Source of the DNA: Actinomycetota bacterium
GTDB taxonomy: Bacteria > Actinomycetota > Geothermincolia > Geothermincolales > RBG-13-55-18
Direction of reading: 5' to 3'
Assembly (NCBI GenBank): GCA_028697145.1
Contig: JAQVFR010000012.1
Location: 1 to 64,000 of the forward strand
DNA: 64,000 bases
Part shown: positions 1 through 7,698 of the stretch, piece after piece
Numbering within the stretch: the first letter of the stretch is position 1
How the letters are laid out: each line of letters starts with the position of its first letter
Notes under the pieces: generated by a model
What the model saw: only the letters and a program-made list of their open reading frames with translations
Databases searched by the model: none
What the model was told of the DNA's origin: nothing
Translations under genes and position numbers: made by a program

Positions 1-122
1 CGGATGGGCGATTGAGCGAACGCCGGGTGCTCAGACCGGCAGGTTATGTATCGTTACGCCGGGCTTGAGGTAATGGGGGTCGGGGCCAGGATAAATCCTG
101 GCCCGCAGCGCTTCGCGTCGCT
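1..122 (+). repeat. 122-bp interspersed repeat, copy 1
   Basis: This segment is almost identical to 23448-23569, with only a handful of substitutions over 122 bases. It contains a 10-bp inverted repeat (GGGCCAGGAT/ATCCTGGCCC) separated by two bases at 83-104. There is no coding potential conserved between the copies. Both copies lie next to the 3' end of a minus-strand gene (pbpA here, the FAD oxidoreductase at the other site). It may extend left of the window. Confidence 0.85.
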
Positions 123-312
123 GGCCTTGGGGGTGGGCAAGGCTCGGCCTTGTCATTCCTCGCCTGCGGCTCGGACGCAAAACCGAGCCGGTGTGGCGGA
201 TTGGGGAGAGGGCGGTGGTGGGCAGACCAGCGGGTTGGGGAGAGGACGGGAGGGGCAGACCGTCGCGTCACGGGACGAGCGGTGATGAGCAGACGGACTG
301 ACATCCGTCCGT

Positions 313-478
313 GCTGCCACCTGCCCGGGAACCGGGGGTCGGTCCGAGGAAAGCCTTTCATCTGCTTGACCGACGCCGGCCCGGCGGGCAAGGTGCTCGC
401 AGGAGCCTCGGGCGACGACGACCAGCCTTGCCGCCGGGCTACTGCGTAAGCGAGACCGTTACCCGGAGTCCCCGGGCT
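313..478 (+). repeat. Structured intergenic element, copy 1
   Basis: The first 30 bases closely resemble the segment starting at 62970 (shared core CCCGGGAACCGGGG, then TCGGTCCGA). The ends can pair (CCCGGG at 324-329 with CCCGGG at 471-476). Inside, GTCGGTC can pair with GACCGAC, and a 14-bp stem with one bulge joins 379-393 to 426-439. Whether it is an RNA or a DNA element cannot be told; no known RNA family was recognised. Confidence 0.45.
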
Positions 479-520
479 TCTGGGGGCCTCATGCCCCCGG
501 GCTCGGGCCGGAAGCGCAAC

Positions 521-1942
521 CTACTTCAGGGCTGCCTCGATGAGCTCGCGGGCGATGGGCGCGGCGGCGGTCCCGCCGCCCCCCGCGTTCTCCACCACCA
601 CCGCCACCACCAGGGTGGGGTTCTCGGCCGGAGCTATGGCGATGAACCAGGCGTGGGACTGCTGGCCTTCCACCTCGGCGGTCCCGGTCTTGCCGGCCAC
701 GGTGATGCCGGATACGGCGGCGGCGGAGCCCGTTCCCTCCTCCACCACGTCCACCATCATGTTCAGCACCTGCCGGGCGGTATCGGCCGATATGGGCGCC
801 CTCCACTCGCCAGCCTCGTAACGCTCGAGGATGCCGTCCCCCCGCCTCACGTCCTTCATGAGATGGGGGACCATGATCTTCCCGCCGTTGGCGACGGCGC
901 AGCCCGCGAGGCAGAGCTGCAGGGGGGTCATGAGCAGCCGGCCCTGCCCGGCGCCGGTCCAGGCCAGCTCGACGTCGTCCATCTCGCCCGCCTGGGGGAT
1001 GAAAGCGGCCGAGACCGCCGGGTAGTCAAGGGGTGGGACGCCGTTCATGCCGAAGCGCTGCGCATAGTCCACCAGGTCTCCCCCCAGGGCCAGGGCCAGT
1101 TGGGCGAAGTAGGTGTTGACGGAAAAGGTGAGCGCCGTATCCATATTCATGGAGCCGTCAGGCGACCCCGCGTAGTTGACCACGCTCGAGCCGTTGACGG
1201 CCAGCTCCGCCGGGCAATCGTAAAAGGTATCCACGGGGATCCCCGCATCCACTCCCGCCGCCGCCGTTATGACCTTGAAGCTCGAGCCGGGCGTGAACAA
1301 CCCCATGCTGGCTCGGTTGAACAGGGGGCTCGTGGGGTCCTGGGCGTACGCCCGCATCAGCGCGTCCGCGGCCAGGTTGCCATCGGCATCGAGGGCCTGG
1401 CTGACAAGGGCGTTGGGGTCGAAGGTAGGCCAGGAATACATGGCCAGGACGGCGCCCGTCTTGGGTTCCATTGCCACCACCGCCCCCCCGCGCTGCCCCA
1501 GCGCCTGGGCCGCCGCCGCCTGCAGCTCGGAGTCGATGGTCAAGGTGAGTTCGTTGCCCTCATCCAGGTCGGAGGTCATCTCCTCCACCCATCCCCGCGA
1601 CGGCTTTCTTCCCAGCAGAAAATCGTTGTAGTGCGCCTCCAGCCCTGACCTGCCGAACTGCGGGCTGTCGTAGCCGACGACGTGGGAAAAAACACTGCCG
1701 CCGGCGTAACTGCGCCGGTATGCGAAGGGGGCCTCGGACTTCACGCTCTCCGCCACTACAAGCCCGTCCGCGGTTATGATCCTGCCGCGGCTGATGCCGT
1801 ACTCCTCGACGAGGCGGCGCGTATTGGCCGGGTTCTCCACCAGCCCATCCTGGCCGAACACCTGCAGGTAGCTGAGGTTCAGCACCAGCACCATGGCAAG
1901 GATGATGAAGAGGATTCCCAGCTTGCGCATGCTTTCCTGCAA
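521..1942 (-). CDS. pbpA: Penicillin-binding protein 2 (transpeptidase)
   Basis: This 473-residue class B penicillin-binding protein cross-links peptidoglycan stem peptides on the outer face of the membrane. An N-terminal hydrophobic anchor (about residues 8-25) precedes a short dimerisation region (ISRGRIITADG) and the transpeptidase domain. The catalytic motifs are all visible: SSFK (serine nucleophile and lysine), SVN, and KTGTAE. The TTG start at 1942 is chosen because GGGAGGT lies five bases upstream. The length matches actinobacterial PbpA. It follows rodA/ftsW by 12 bases, so the pair is probably co-transcribed and works as a polymerase-transpeptidase complex. In Mycobacterium the kinases PknA and PknB come next in this operon; here the operon ends and repeat DNA begins. 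Confidence 0.93.
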   Translation of the reverse strand: MQESMRKLGILFIILAMVLVLNLSYLQVFGQDGLVENPANTRRLVEEYGISRGRIITADGLVVAESVKSEAPFAYRRSYAGGSVFSHVVGYDSPQFGRSGLEAHYNDFLLGRKPSRGWVEEMTSDLDEGNELTLTIDSELQAAAAQALGQRGGAVVAMEPKTGAVLAMYSWPTFDPNALVSQALDADGNLAADALMRAYAQDPTSPLFNRASMGLFTPGSSFKVITAAAGVDAGIPVDTFYDCPAELAVNGSSVVNYAGSPDGSMNMDTALTFSVNTYFAQLALALGGDLVDYAQRFGMNGVPPLDYPAVSAAFIPQAGEMDDVELAWTGAGQGRLLMTPLQLCLAGCAVANGGKIMVPHLMKDVRRGDGILERYEAGEWRAPISADTARQVLNMMVDVVEEGTGSAAAVSGITVAGKTGTAEVEGQQSHAWFIAIAPAENPTLVVAVVVENAGGGGTAAAPIARELIEAALK

Positions 1943-1954
1943 GGCTCACCTCCC

Positions 1955-3322
1955 TTAGTCCGCCCTGGCATCATCACCGCCGCCAGCTCCCCCGGTGGTC
2001 GCGGCTGCCCGCCTTCCTCCGCCGCCGGCAGGCGCGGCGGCCTTGGCCTTTCCCCCCGCGAGCTCCCTTCGTGGCGCGGAGACGCACAGGAGCATGCCCA
2101 GGAGGAGAAAATTGCTCGCCAGCGAGCTGCCGCCGTAGCTCACGAAGGGCAGGGTGATGCCGGTGAGCGGGACCAGGCGCGTATTCCCTCCCATGATGAT
2201 GAACGACTGCAGGGCGACGATGGCGGTCAGGCCTACGGACAGCAGCTTTCCGAAATCGTCCTCGCAGCGCAGGGCTATGTAGAGCCCCCTGGAGATGAGA
2301 AGGAGGTAGATGAGGACCAGCGAGACGGAGCCGAACAGCCCCAGCTCCTCTCCCACCGCGGCGAAGATGAAGTCCGTCTCCACGAAGGGGATGATGTCCG
2401 GGTGACCCCGACCGAGCCCCGTGCCCGACAGCCCGCCCTCGGCGAATGCGAAGAGTGACTGCGCCGTCTGGTAGCTCTCGTCCTCTATGGTCTCGGGATT
2501 GAGGGGGTCCAGCCAGGTGTCCACCCGCTCCTGCACGTGAGAGAAGGCGAAGAAGGTGATCGTGGCCCCCAGCATGAAGAGGACCAGGCCCACCAGCACG
2601 AAGGATATCCTCGCCGTGGCCGCGTAGAGCACGGCGAGGAAGATCCCGAAGAAAAGGAGCGAGGAGCCGAGGTCCCTCTGGAATATTAGGAGCAGGAGGG
2701 AGAGGGCCCACATGGTGAGCAGGGGGCCCAGGTCGCGCAGGCGCGGCAGATTCATGCCTGCGAAGGAGCGCCCCGCCCTGGCGATGAGCTCCTTCCTGTC
2801 CGCGAGGTAGGCGGCGAAGAACATGGCCAGCAGGATCTTAGCCAGTTCGGATGGCTGGAAACGCAGGGGGCCCAGGACGATCCACAGGCGCGCGCCGTTG
2901 ACCTCCTGGCCCAGCACCATGGTGGAGAGCAGCAGCGCCAATCCCACCAGGGCCAGGGTGTAACGGTACCTGGCCAGCACGCGGTAGTCCTTCAGCGCGG
3001 CGACCACCGCCAGCATCACCGCCAGTCCCACGCCCAGCCATATGACCTGAAGGCGCGCCATGTGCCCGTTGAGGCGGAAGAGGAAGGTGATCCCCAGGTA
3101 GCACAACGCCGCCGCCAGCGGCAGGAGCACGGGGTCCGCGTCGGGCCTGAGAAAGCGCAGGACCGCGTGGGCAGCGAGGAACATGGACACCATGAGCAGC
3201 GGGTAGATTACGTTGCCCGCCACCACGCGCCCCTCCGCGGCCAGGTCCAGGGAGATCCAGCCCACGAAGGGTATCACCGCCGCCGCGGCCAGCAGAGCCA
3301 GTTCCTTCCAGCGCGATCTCAT
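1955..3322 (-). CDS. rodA: RodA/FtsW/SpoVE-family peptidoglycan polymerase
   Basis: A 455-residue polytopic membrane protein of the SEDS family, which polymerises lipid II into glycan strands and works with a class B PBP. About ten to twelve hydrophobic segments are visible, with family motifs GARLWI, FQPSELAK, DLGSSLL and the late GGSSL before the last helix. The C-terminus (last about 35 residues) is an Ala/Gly/Arg-rich cytoplasmic tail. It sits between the PP2C phosphatase and pbpA as in other Actinobacteria, which favours the RodA-type role in elongation over division FtsW, though sequence alone does not settle it. The ATG at 3322 has only a weak ribosome binding site. Confidence 0.9.
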   Translation of the reverse strand: MRSRWKELALLAAAAVIPFVGWISLDLAAEGRVVAGNVIYPLLMVSMFLAAHAVLRFLRPDADPVLLPLAAALCYLGITFLFRLNGHMARLQVIWLGVGLAVMLAVVAALKDYRVLARYRYTLALVGLALLLSTMVLGQEVNGARLWIVLGPLRFQPSELAKILLAMFFAAYLADRKELIARAGRSFAGMNLPRLRDLGPLLTMWALSLLLLIFQRDLGSSLLFFGIFLAVLYAATARISFVLVGLVLFMLGATITFFAFSHVQERVDTWLDPLNPETIEDESYQTAQSLFAFAEGGLSGTGLGRGHPDIIPFVETDFIFAAVGEELGLFGSVSLVLIYLLLISRGLYIALRCEDDFGKLLSVGLTAIVALQSFIIMGGNTRLVPLTGITLPFVSYGGSSLASNFLLLGMLLCVSAPRRELAGGKAKAAAPAGGGGRRAAATTGGAGGGDDARAD

Positions 3323-3391
3323 GCTCGAGCAGACACTCTCCCGGTATCGGCTCCGCGAGACCGGTTTGCCCCGGCCCCGCGGAGCATGATC

Positions 3392-4168
3392 CTACTTCCG
3401 TCCGAAAATCCTCTTCCAGCGCGAGCGCTTCCCGGCATCGGCCGCGCGCCCTCCGCCATCCACCTCGGATTCCAGGTCGATCACGACGGCGGTGATGTTG
3501 TCCGAGCCGCCCCGCTCGTTCGCCGCCTCCACCAGCCTGCGGCAGCGCCTATCGGGGCCCTCCCGCGTGCAAAGGATGGCTTCCATGTCCCCGTCCTCGA
3601 GATATCCCGATAACCCATCACTGCACAGGAGGAGGCTGTCCCCGGGCATGACGTCCACCGCGTCGACGTCGGCCTCCACCTCACGGGAGATGCCGAGGGC
3701 GCGCAGGATGACGTTCCTCTGGGGGTGGGTGCGGGCTTCCCGGCGTGAGAGGTGGCCCTCGTCAACCATGCGTTCCACGAGCGAGTGGTCCCGGGTGAGG
3801 AGTCGCAGTTGCCCTTTCCTGCACATGTAGGCGCGGCTGTCCCCGACGTGTCCCAGGTAAAGGCCTTCCTCGATGAGGGCCGCGGTGAAAGTGGTGCCCA
3901 TCCCCGCAAACCTCGGGTCATCCTCCGCCATGCGGTAGATGGCGTGGTTGGCCTCGAGTATCCCGCCGCGCAGGCGCTCGAGCGGAGGCGTATCCCTGTG
4001 CCTCCCCTCGAAGTCCAGGAATATCTCGATGGCGGCCGCGCTGGCCACCTCGCCCGCGCGGTGACCGCCCATCCCGTCGGCGACGATGAATACGCGGCCG
4101 TCGGCATGGAAGCTGTCCTCGTTGTTTTCCCTCACTCTCCCCTTCTCTGACATGGCCGCGTAACGCAA
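3392..4168 (-). CDS. pstP: PP2C-family Ser/Thr protein phosphatase
   Basis: A 258-residue metal-dependent phosphatase that would reverse Ser/Thr kinase signalling to the cell-wall machinery. PP2C motifs are present: RENNEDS near the N-terminus, VADGMGGHRAGEVAS (metal-binding Asp and Gly), HVGDSRAYM, LLLCSDGLSGYL and GGSDNITAVV. A TTG start at 4168 is supported by GGAGGT five bases upstream and gives the usual PP2C N-terminus. Unlike mycobacterial PstP there is no transmembrane segment or extracellular domain, so it is a soluble catalytic domain with a short basic tail. It follows fhaB by 3 bases and is surely in the same operon. Confidence 0.93.
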   Translation of the reverse strand: MRYAAMSEKGRVRENNEDSFHADGRVFIVADGMGGHRAGEVASAAAIEIFLDFEGRHRDTPPLERLRGGILEANHAIYRMAEDDPRFAGMGTTFTAALIEEGLYLGHVGDSRAYMCRKGQLRLLTRDHSLVERMVDEGHLSRREARTHPQRNVILRALGISREVEADVDAVDVMPGDSLLLCSDGLSGYLEDGDMEAILCTREGPDRRCRRLVEAANERGGSDNITAVVIDLESEVDGGGRAADAGKRSRWKRIFGRK

Positions 4169-4171
4169 GGC

Positions 4172-4621
4172 CTACCTCCTGAACTCCATCTCCGTGCGCC
4201 CTATCTTGACGCGGTCACCGCTCCTCAACTCCGTCGGGTAATGGATGCGTCTGCCGTTGACATAGGTTCCATTGGTGCTGCCGAGGTCCTCCACGTAGAA
4301 CCTTCCCTCTGTCTGGTATATCTTGGAATGCAGGTTCGACGCGAACTCGTCGTCGACGGATACCGCGCACTCCGGGGAGCGGCCGATTATGACGTCGCCT
4401 TCCAGCTCCCAGCTCAACTGTTTGCGGCGGCCGGCATCACCCGCGATGACCAGTCTCGCCTTGCGGCCGCTTCGCGGCGCTTTTGCGGGGGCCCTGGGGA
4501 CCGCGGGCCGCGGGGGAGCGGGCCTCAGCTCGCGATAGACGGTCCTGGCCACCAGGAAGACGAACAGCATGAGCAGCGCCAGGAACAAGAACCTCAGCGT
4601 AACGTAGACGATCTCCGGCAA
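4172..4621 (-). CDS. fhaB: FHA-domain membrane protein (FhaB/FipA-like)
   Basis: Predicted 149-residue protein with one N-terminal transmembrane helix (about residues 5-25), a basic Pro/Ala-rich linker and a C-terminal forkhead-associated domain (about 60-145) with motifs IIGRSPEC, SKIYQTEGRFYVEDLGSTNG and GDRVKIG. FHA domains bind phosphothreonine. The listed ORF starts earlier, but the frame upstream overlaps fhaA. I place the start at TTG 4621, which has GAGAGAGG six bases upstream and gives an N-terminus that runs straight into the membrane helix. In Actinobacteria this protein links kinase signalling to division and wall synthesis. Confidence 0.87.
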   Translation of the reverse strand: MPEIVYVTLRFLFLALLMLFVFLVARTVYRELRPAPPRPAVPRAPAKAPRSGRKARLVIAGDAGRRKQLSWELEGDVIIGRSPECAVSVDDEFASNLHSKIYQTEGRFYVEDLGSTNGTYVNGRRIHYPTELRSGDRVKIGRTEMEFRR

Positions 4622-4635
4622 TGCGTACCTCTCTC

Positions 4636-5349
4636 TCAGACCGAAAATCCTATCTCGGTGTCGCCCACCACCACGACATCGCCGTCCTCCAGCAGCCTCT
4701 CCCGCACCCTGCGGCCCCCTACCCGGGTGCCGTTGGTGCTCTCCAGGTCCCTCAGGACGTATCCGGACGGGGTTCGCTCTACCTGGGCATGAAAGCGCGA
4801 TGCGCGCGGGTCCGCCAGCACCAGGTCGTTCTCTTCCGCCCTGCCGATCCTGGTCCTCTCCGCTTCGAGCTCGCATCTCGTCCCGGCCTTTTCTCCCCCG
4901 AGGATGGTCAAAACACCGGTACGGTCCTCCGCCCGGGCGGCCGGAGTCCCCGCGCCGCGCTCCTTCCCGGCCGGCCCTGGCTCATCCAGGGCAGCCGCCA
5001 CCGAGAACTCACCCTCCCGCAGGGATCCGTCCAAGTGGAACTCCACGCCGGGTCGCGTGATGAGATGATAATGCCTTTGGTTTGTGTGGGTGATGATCAG
5101 CGCCTCCATCTCCGCCGCCAGGCTTGAGGCGACACCCGACAGGCGCTCGTAATCGCGTTGGCTGAGATGCACGATGAAACGGTTCGGGGCCAGGGTGCCG
5201 CTGACCCCCAGCACCTTCGCGTCGTCGATCTCCCTCGTGATCCTTCGCGCTATCTCCAGGGGATGCACCCCTCCCCTGAAAGCCTTGCTGAAAGGCTCCT
5301 CGAAGATCTTCTCCAGGCGCTTCTCGAATCTGCGCAGCGGGCCCATCAT
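4636..5349 (-). CDS. fhaA: FhaA: DUF3662 plus FHA domain protein
   Basis: About 237 residues. The N-terminal part (about 1-120, beginning MMGPLRRFEKRLEKIFEEPF) matches the DUF3662 domain typical of FhaA; a short acidic linker and a C-terminal FHA domain follow (GRAEENDLVLADPRASRFHA and STNGTRVGGRRV). FhaA in Mycobacterium tuberculosis binds phosphorylated MviN and controls late peptidoglycan precursor export. The start is the ATGATG at 5344-5349, which overlaps the stop of the preceding gene (ATGA), implying translational coupling. The longer ORF in the track reads into that neighbour in another frame. Mycobacterial FhaA has a much longer low-complexity middle region than seen here. Confidence 0.9.
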   Translation of the reverse strand: MMGPLRRFEKRLEKIFEEPFSKAFRGGVHPLEIARRITREIDDAKVLGVSGTLAPNRFIVHLSQRDYERLSGVASSLAAEMEALIITHTNQRHYHLITRPGVEFHLDGSLREGEFSVAAALDEPGPAGKERGAGTPAARAEDRTGVLTILGGEKAGTRCELEAERTRIGRAEENDLVLADPRASRFHAQVERTPSGYVLRDLESTNGTRVGGRRVRERLLEDGDVVVVGDTEIGFSV

Positions 5350-5810
5350 TTCATCTCCCCCAGGGTATCCTCGACTTCGGCGATGCGCACGGGGAACCTG
5401 AAGGCCTCGACTATCGCCAGCACGAAGGATAGGGCGTAGAGCAAGGCGCTGCGGTTGAAATCCCCGCTGAAGAGATAGTAGAAGTTGGCGAGAACCGAGG
5501 TCATGCTGGTGCCCACGCCCAGAAGGCCGAACACGCCCTCCGCGTACGACCAGCCCTTCTCGCTGTCCCCGATATGGGGAAAGACTTTCCATAGACGCCG
5601 GTAAAGGTAGAAGCTGAAGAAAGCCCACATGATCGCTCCCGCGCCCGCCAGGCAGGCCGCGGCGACCGTAAGCGTGCCCGCCTTCACCTCCGTCCGCTCT
5701 ATCGCCCAGGGCGAGAGGTAGAGCACGGAAGTGAAAGCCAGGAGCACCAGTGGAATGCCCAGGGCGATGAGGCAGAACCTCCTGAAAACGGCCTTTCCCT
5801 CTTTGCTCAT
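5346..5810 (-). CDS. Small four-helix membrane protein, unknown function
   Basis: A 154-residue protein with four apparent membrane segments (VLLAFTSVLYLSPWA; a second with ACLAGAGAIMWAFFSFYLYR; GVFGLLGVGTSMTSVLANFYYL; ALLYALSFVLAIVEAF) and short charged ends. The ATG at 5810 is chosen because GGGAGTG lies about six bases upstream; the longer ORF start has no such site. Its stop overlaps the fhaA start, so it is the first gene of the fhaA-fhaB-pstP-rodA-pbpA operon. I do not recognise the family. A role in wall synthesis or signalling is suggested only by position. Confidence 0.75.
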   Translation of the reverse strand: MSKEGKAVFRRFCLIALGIPLVLLAFTSVLYLSPWAIERTEVKAGTLTVAAACLAGAGAIMWAFFSFYLYRRLWKVFPHIGDSEKGWSYAEGVFGLLGVGTSMTSVLANFYYLFSGDFNRSALLYALSFVLAIVEAFRFPVRIAEVEDTLGEMK

Positions 5811-6082
5811 AGTCACTCCCGGCGGCTCCTCTTGACTGGGTAGTTTACGGCAGGTCCTGCTCAAATGCATTATACCAGCCCGCACAGCTCCGTTAAAAAC
5901 ATGCGCTTCCTGCCGATAATCCTATAGAGAGCGGGGAAGGGATCCGAGGGCAGCATCCTGTATAGCTTGACTCCGTGGTTATATACTAGAGCCATGGGGA
6001 TTCACGCGGTAAAGGAAAACGATTGGAGCCCTAGAAACAATAGTAAGAGCAAAGCGGGTTGACAGGCTTGGAGGTGGCCTTT

Positions 6083-7018
6083 ATGGAATGTTCTTTCCAC
6101 GCCGGTAGCGAAGCTATCACCACCTGCGTGCAGTGCGAGACGCCGATATGTCCTCTGTGCGTCGAGGAAACGAGCCAGGTACATCTTTGCCTGAATTGCT
6201 ATCGCGCGCGGATCGAGGAGCTTTCCGCCGGTCTCAGCAGCGCATCCGCGCGTCTTGCCGTGGAGCGGCAGAAGGGGGAGGCGAGAGCCCGTTCCTCCCG
6301 CAAAAAGAAGAAGGGGGAGAGGGAAGCGGCTGGTCCGGCTGAATCGTTGTGGGAAAAAGAGGGCGCGGCGTCCGTGACGCCGGGGGAGATGGCCCCCCCG
6401 GCCGAGGCTGCGCCGGCCGCGCCCGGGGCGGCGTCTGCCGCCGCGCCCGCTGCGGCGGCGGCCGCGACGGCGGCGAAGGCCCCCGGCAAGAAAGAGCTGG
6501 CGCGCATGCAGAAGGAGGAGGCCAGGCGGCTGAAGGAGGAGAAGAAGGCGGCCAGGAAGGCGGCCGCGGAGCAGCCGGTCGTCCCGGCGGTAACGCCCGA
6601 GGCCCCCGGCAAGAAAGAGCTGGCGCGCATGCAGAAGGAGGAGGCCAGGCGGCTGAAGGAGGAGAAGAAGGCGGCCAGGAAGGCGCCTCCAGGGGCTGCC
6701 GAAGCGGCAATGGCCGCTCCCGTGGTTCCCGAACCCGCTCCCTTCTTCGAGCCCACGCCGGAACCCCCGGAATATGCCCCTCCCCTCGAGGAAGTGCCGT
6801 CCTACGAAGAGGCAGCTCCCTCAGAGATCGCGCCACCTCCCGCGCCCCCTCCGCCTCTGACGGAGATGCCGCCGCCCGGATATCCCACCGAGCCCCCCAG
6901 TGGAGGGGTAAAGATCCCGCGCCTGGACGAACGGCTGGAACCCTCGCCTCCCAAGGAAGAAGGCGGGAGCGAGGTGTTTCCTCCCGGCACGGAGCCACCC
7001 GAAGGTTTCTTCGATTAG
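6083..7018 (+). CDS. B-box-like zinc-finger protein with low-complexity tail
   Basis: 311 residues. The first 45 hold eight Cys/His positions spaced like a B-box zinc finger (CSFHAGSEAITTCVQC, then CPLCVEE, then HLCLNC). The rest is low complexity: an Ala-rich segment, two copies of a Lys/Glu-rich helical unit (KKELARMQKEEARRLKEEKK), and a Pro/Glu-rich acidic C-terminus. The two Lys/Glu units come from an exact 85-base duplication. The start ATG 6083 has GGAGGT seven bases upstream. There is no membrane segment, although zinc-finger proteins of this kind often carry one. Function unknown; the finger probably binds protein rather than DNA. Confidence 0.78.
   Translation: MECSFHAGSEAITTCVQCETPICPLCVEETSQVHLCLNCYRARIEELSAGLSSASARLAVERQKGEARARSSRKKKKGEREAAGPAESLWEKEGAASVTPGEMAPPAEAAPAAPGAASAAAPAAAAAATAAKAPGKKELARMQKEEARRLKEEKKAARKAAAEQPVVPAVTPEAPGKKELARMQKEEARRLKEEKKAARKAPPGAAEAAMAAPVVPEPAPFFEPTPEPPEYAPPLEEVPSYEEAAPSEIAPPPAPPPPLTEMPPPGYPTEPPSGGVKIPRLDERLEPSPPKEEGGSEVFPPGTEPPEGFFD
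6478..6685 (+). repeat. Exact 85-bp direct repeat inside the zinc-finger gene
   Basis: Bases 6478-6562 and 6601-6685 are identical, with an offset of 123 bases (41 codons), so the duplication keeps the reading frame. It encodes two copies of a Lys/Glu/Arg-rich helical unit. Identity at the nucleotide level over 85 bases implies a recent duplication or ongoing recombination, and copy number may vary between strains. Confidence 0.9.
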
Positions 7019-7039
7019 GAGACCCGGCAGCGGGCCAGC

Positions 7040-7687
7040 CTATTTGCGCAGCCGGGCTTTCCAGCGGTCCAACTGGCTCGCCCAGGGGCTATAGCGCCCG
7101 CCGTGCAGGGAGGCGCCACGCAGGGAGGCGAGAAACCCGGTGGGGTCCGCGAACTCCTCCATCTCCGTGTACAGCAGCCCGACGTGGTCCGCCTTGTGGG
7201 CGTCGCTGCCGGCGGTGACCGGAAGATCAAATCTCGCGGCGAAACGCCCGGCGCTGCGGTTGGCCAGCCACCAGCGCGGCTTGCCGTTGAGGGCCTCGAT
7301 GGCGTCTATCTCCCCCCTCAGCTCCTCGAGACGGCGCGACGTCATCCTCCTCAGCTTGACGATGTCGAAGGGGTGGGGCATCAGCACCAACCCGCCCTGT
7401 TCGCGTATGCGCCGCATGGTTTCCGGCGCGGTGAGGCCGGGCGGCACGTCCTCGCTCAGGAAAAGGCCTATGATCTCTCCCTCCGCGGACCGGATCTCGG
7501 ATCCCGGCACGATGATCAGGTCGGGCAGCTCGGCGGCGAACTCCAGGCTGCCGCGCAGGGAATCGTGGTCGGTGACGGCCACTCCGTCCAGCCCTCTTTT
7601 TCGGCATATCTCCCTGAGCCCCGCGGGCTCGATGGTGCTGTCGAAGGAGTAGGTTGTGTGCACGTGGAGGTCCAGCCTTATCCTCAT
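7040..7687 (-). CDS. PHP-domain metal-dependent phosphoesterase
   Basis: A 215-residue PHP (polymerase and histidinol phosphatase) domain protein. Metal-binding motifs are clear: DLHVHTTYS at the N-terminus, TDHDSL near residue 40, a central PHPFD, and GSDAHKADHVG near the C-terminus. Stand-alone proteins of this class are phosphoesterases, for example on nucleoside bisphosphates; the substrate here is unknown. It starts 11 bases after the end of the LytR-CpsA-Psr gene and is probably in its operon. It converges with the zinc-finger gene, with 21 bases between stops. Confidence 0.87.
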   Translation of the reverse strand: MRIRLDLHVHTTYSFDSTIEPAGLREICRKRGLDGVAVTDHDSLRGSLEFAAELPDLIIVPGSEIRSAEGEIIGLFLSEDVPPGLTAPETMRRIREQGGLVLMPHPFDIVKLRRMTSRRLEELRGEIDAIEALNGKPRWWLANRSAGRFAARFDLPVTAGSDAHKADHVGLLYTEMEEFADPTGFLASLRGASLHGGRYSPWASQLDRWKARLRK

Positions 7688-7698
7688 GCGGGCTCCCC

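Larger units (their letters stand above)
1..520. other. Gene-free left edge with repeats and hairpins
   Basis: No convincing gene is seen here; the ORFs listed overlap each other and are compositional shadows in GC-rich DNA. The stretch holds a 122-bp repeat that recurs near 23.5 kb, a palindrome GGGCCAGGATAAATCCTGGC, a second inverted segment around 140-190 that also resembles 23.35-23.40 kb, and a structured element at 313-478. It lies downstream of the 3' end of pbpA, which is transcribed towards it. A stem GGGGGC/GCCCCC near 483-499 could end that transcript but has no T-run. Confidence 0.6.

Noticed and set aside
313-478. RNase P RNA or tmRNA
   Set aside because: GAGGAAAG resembles a piece of RNase P RNA, but the other conserved core regions are absent.
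311-1648. 445-residue plus-strand ORF
   Set aside because: It lies antisense to pbpA, is rich in Gly, Arg and His, and has no family features; pbpA has all its catalytic motifs on the other strand.
5886-6082. Riboswitch (c-di-GMP or c-di-AMP) before the zinc-finger gene
   Set aside because: The conserved cores could not be found; only AT-rich boxes without proper spacing are present.
6234-6998. 254-residue minus-strand ORF
   Set aside because: Antisense shadow of the low-complexity zinc-finger gene; Pro/Arg/Ala-rich without a domain.
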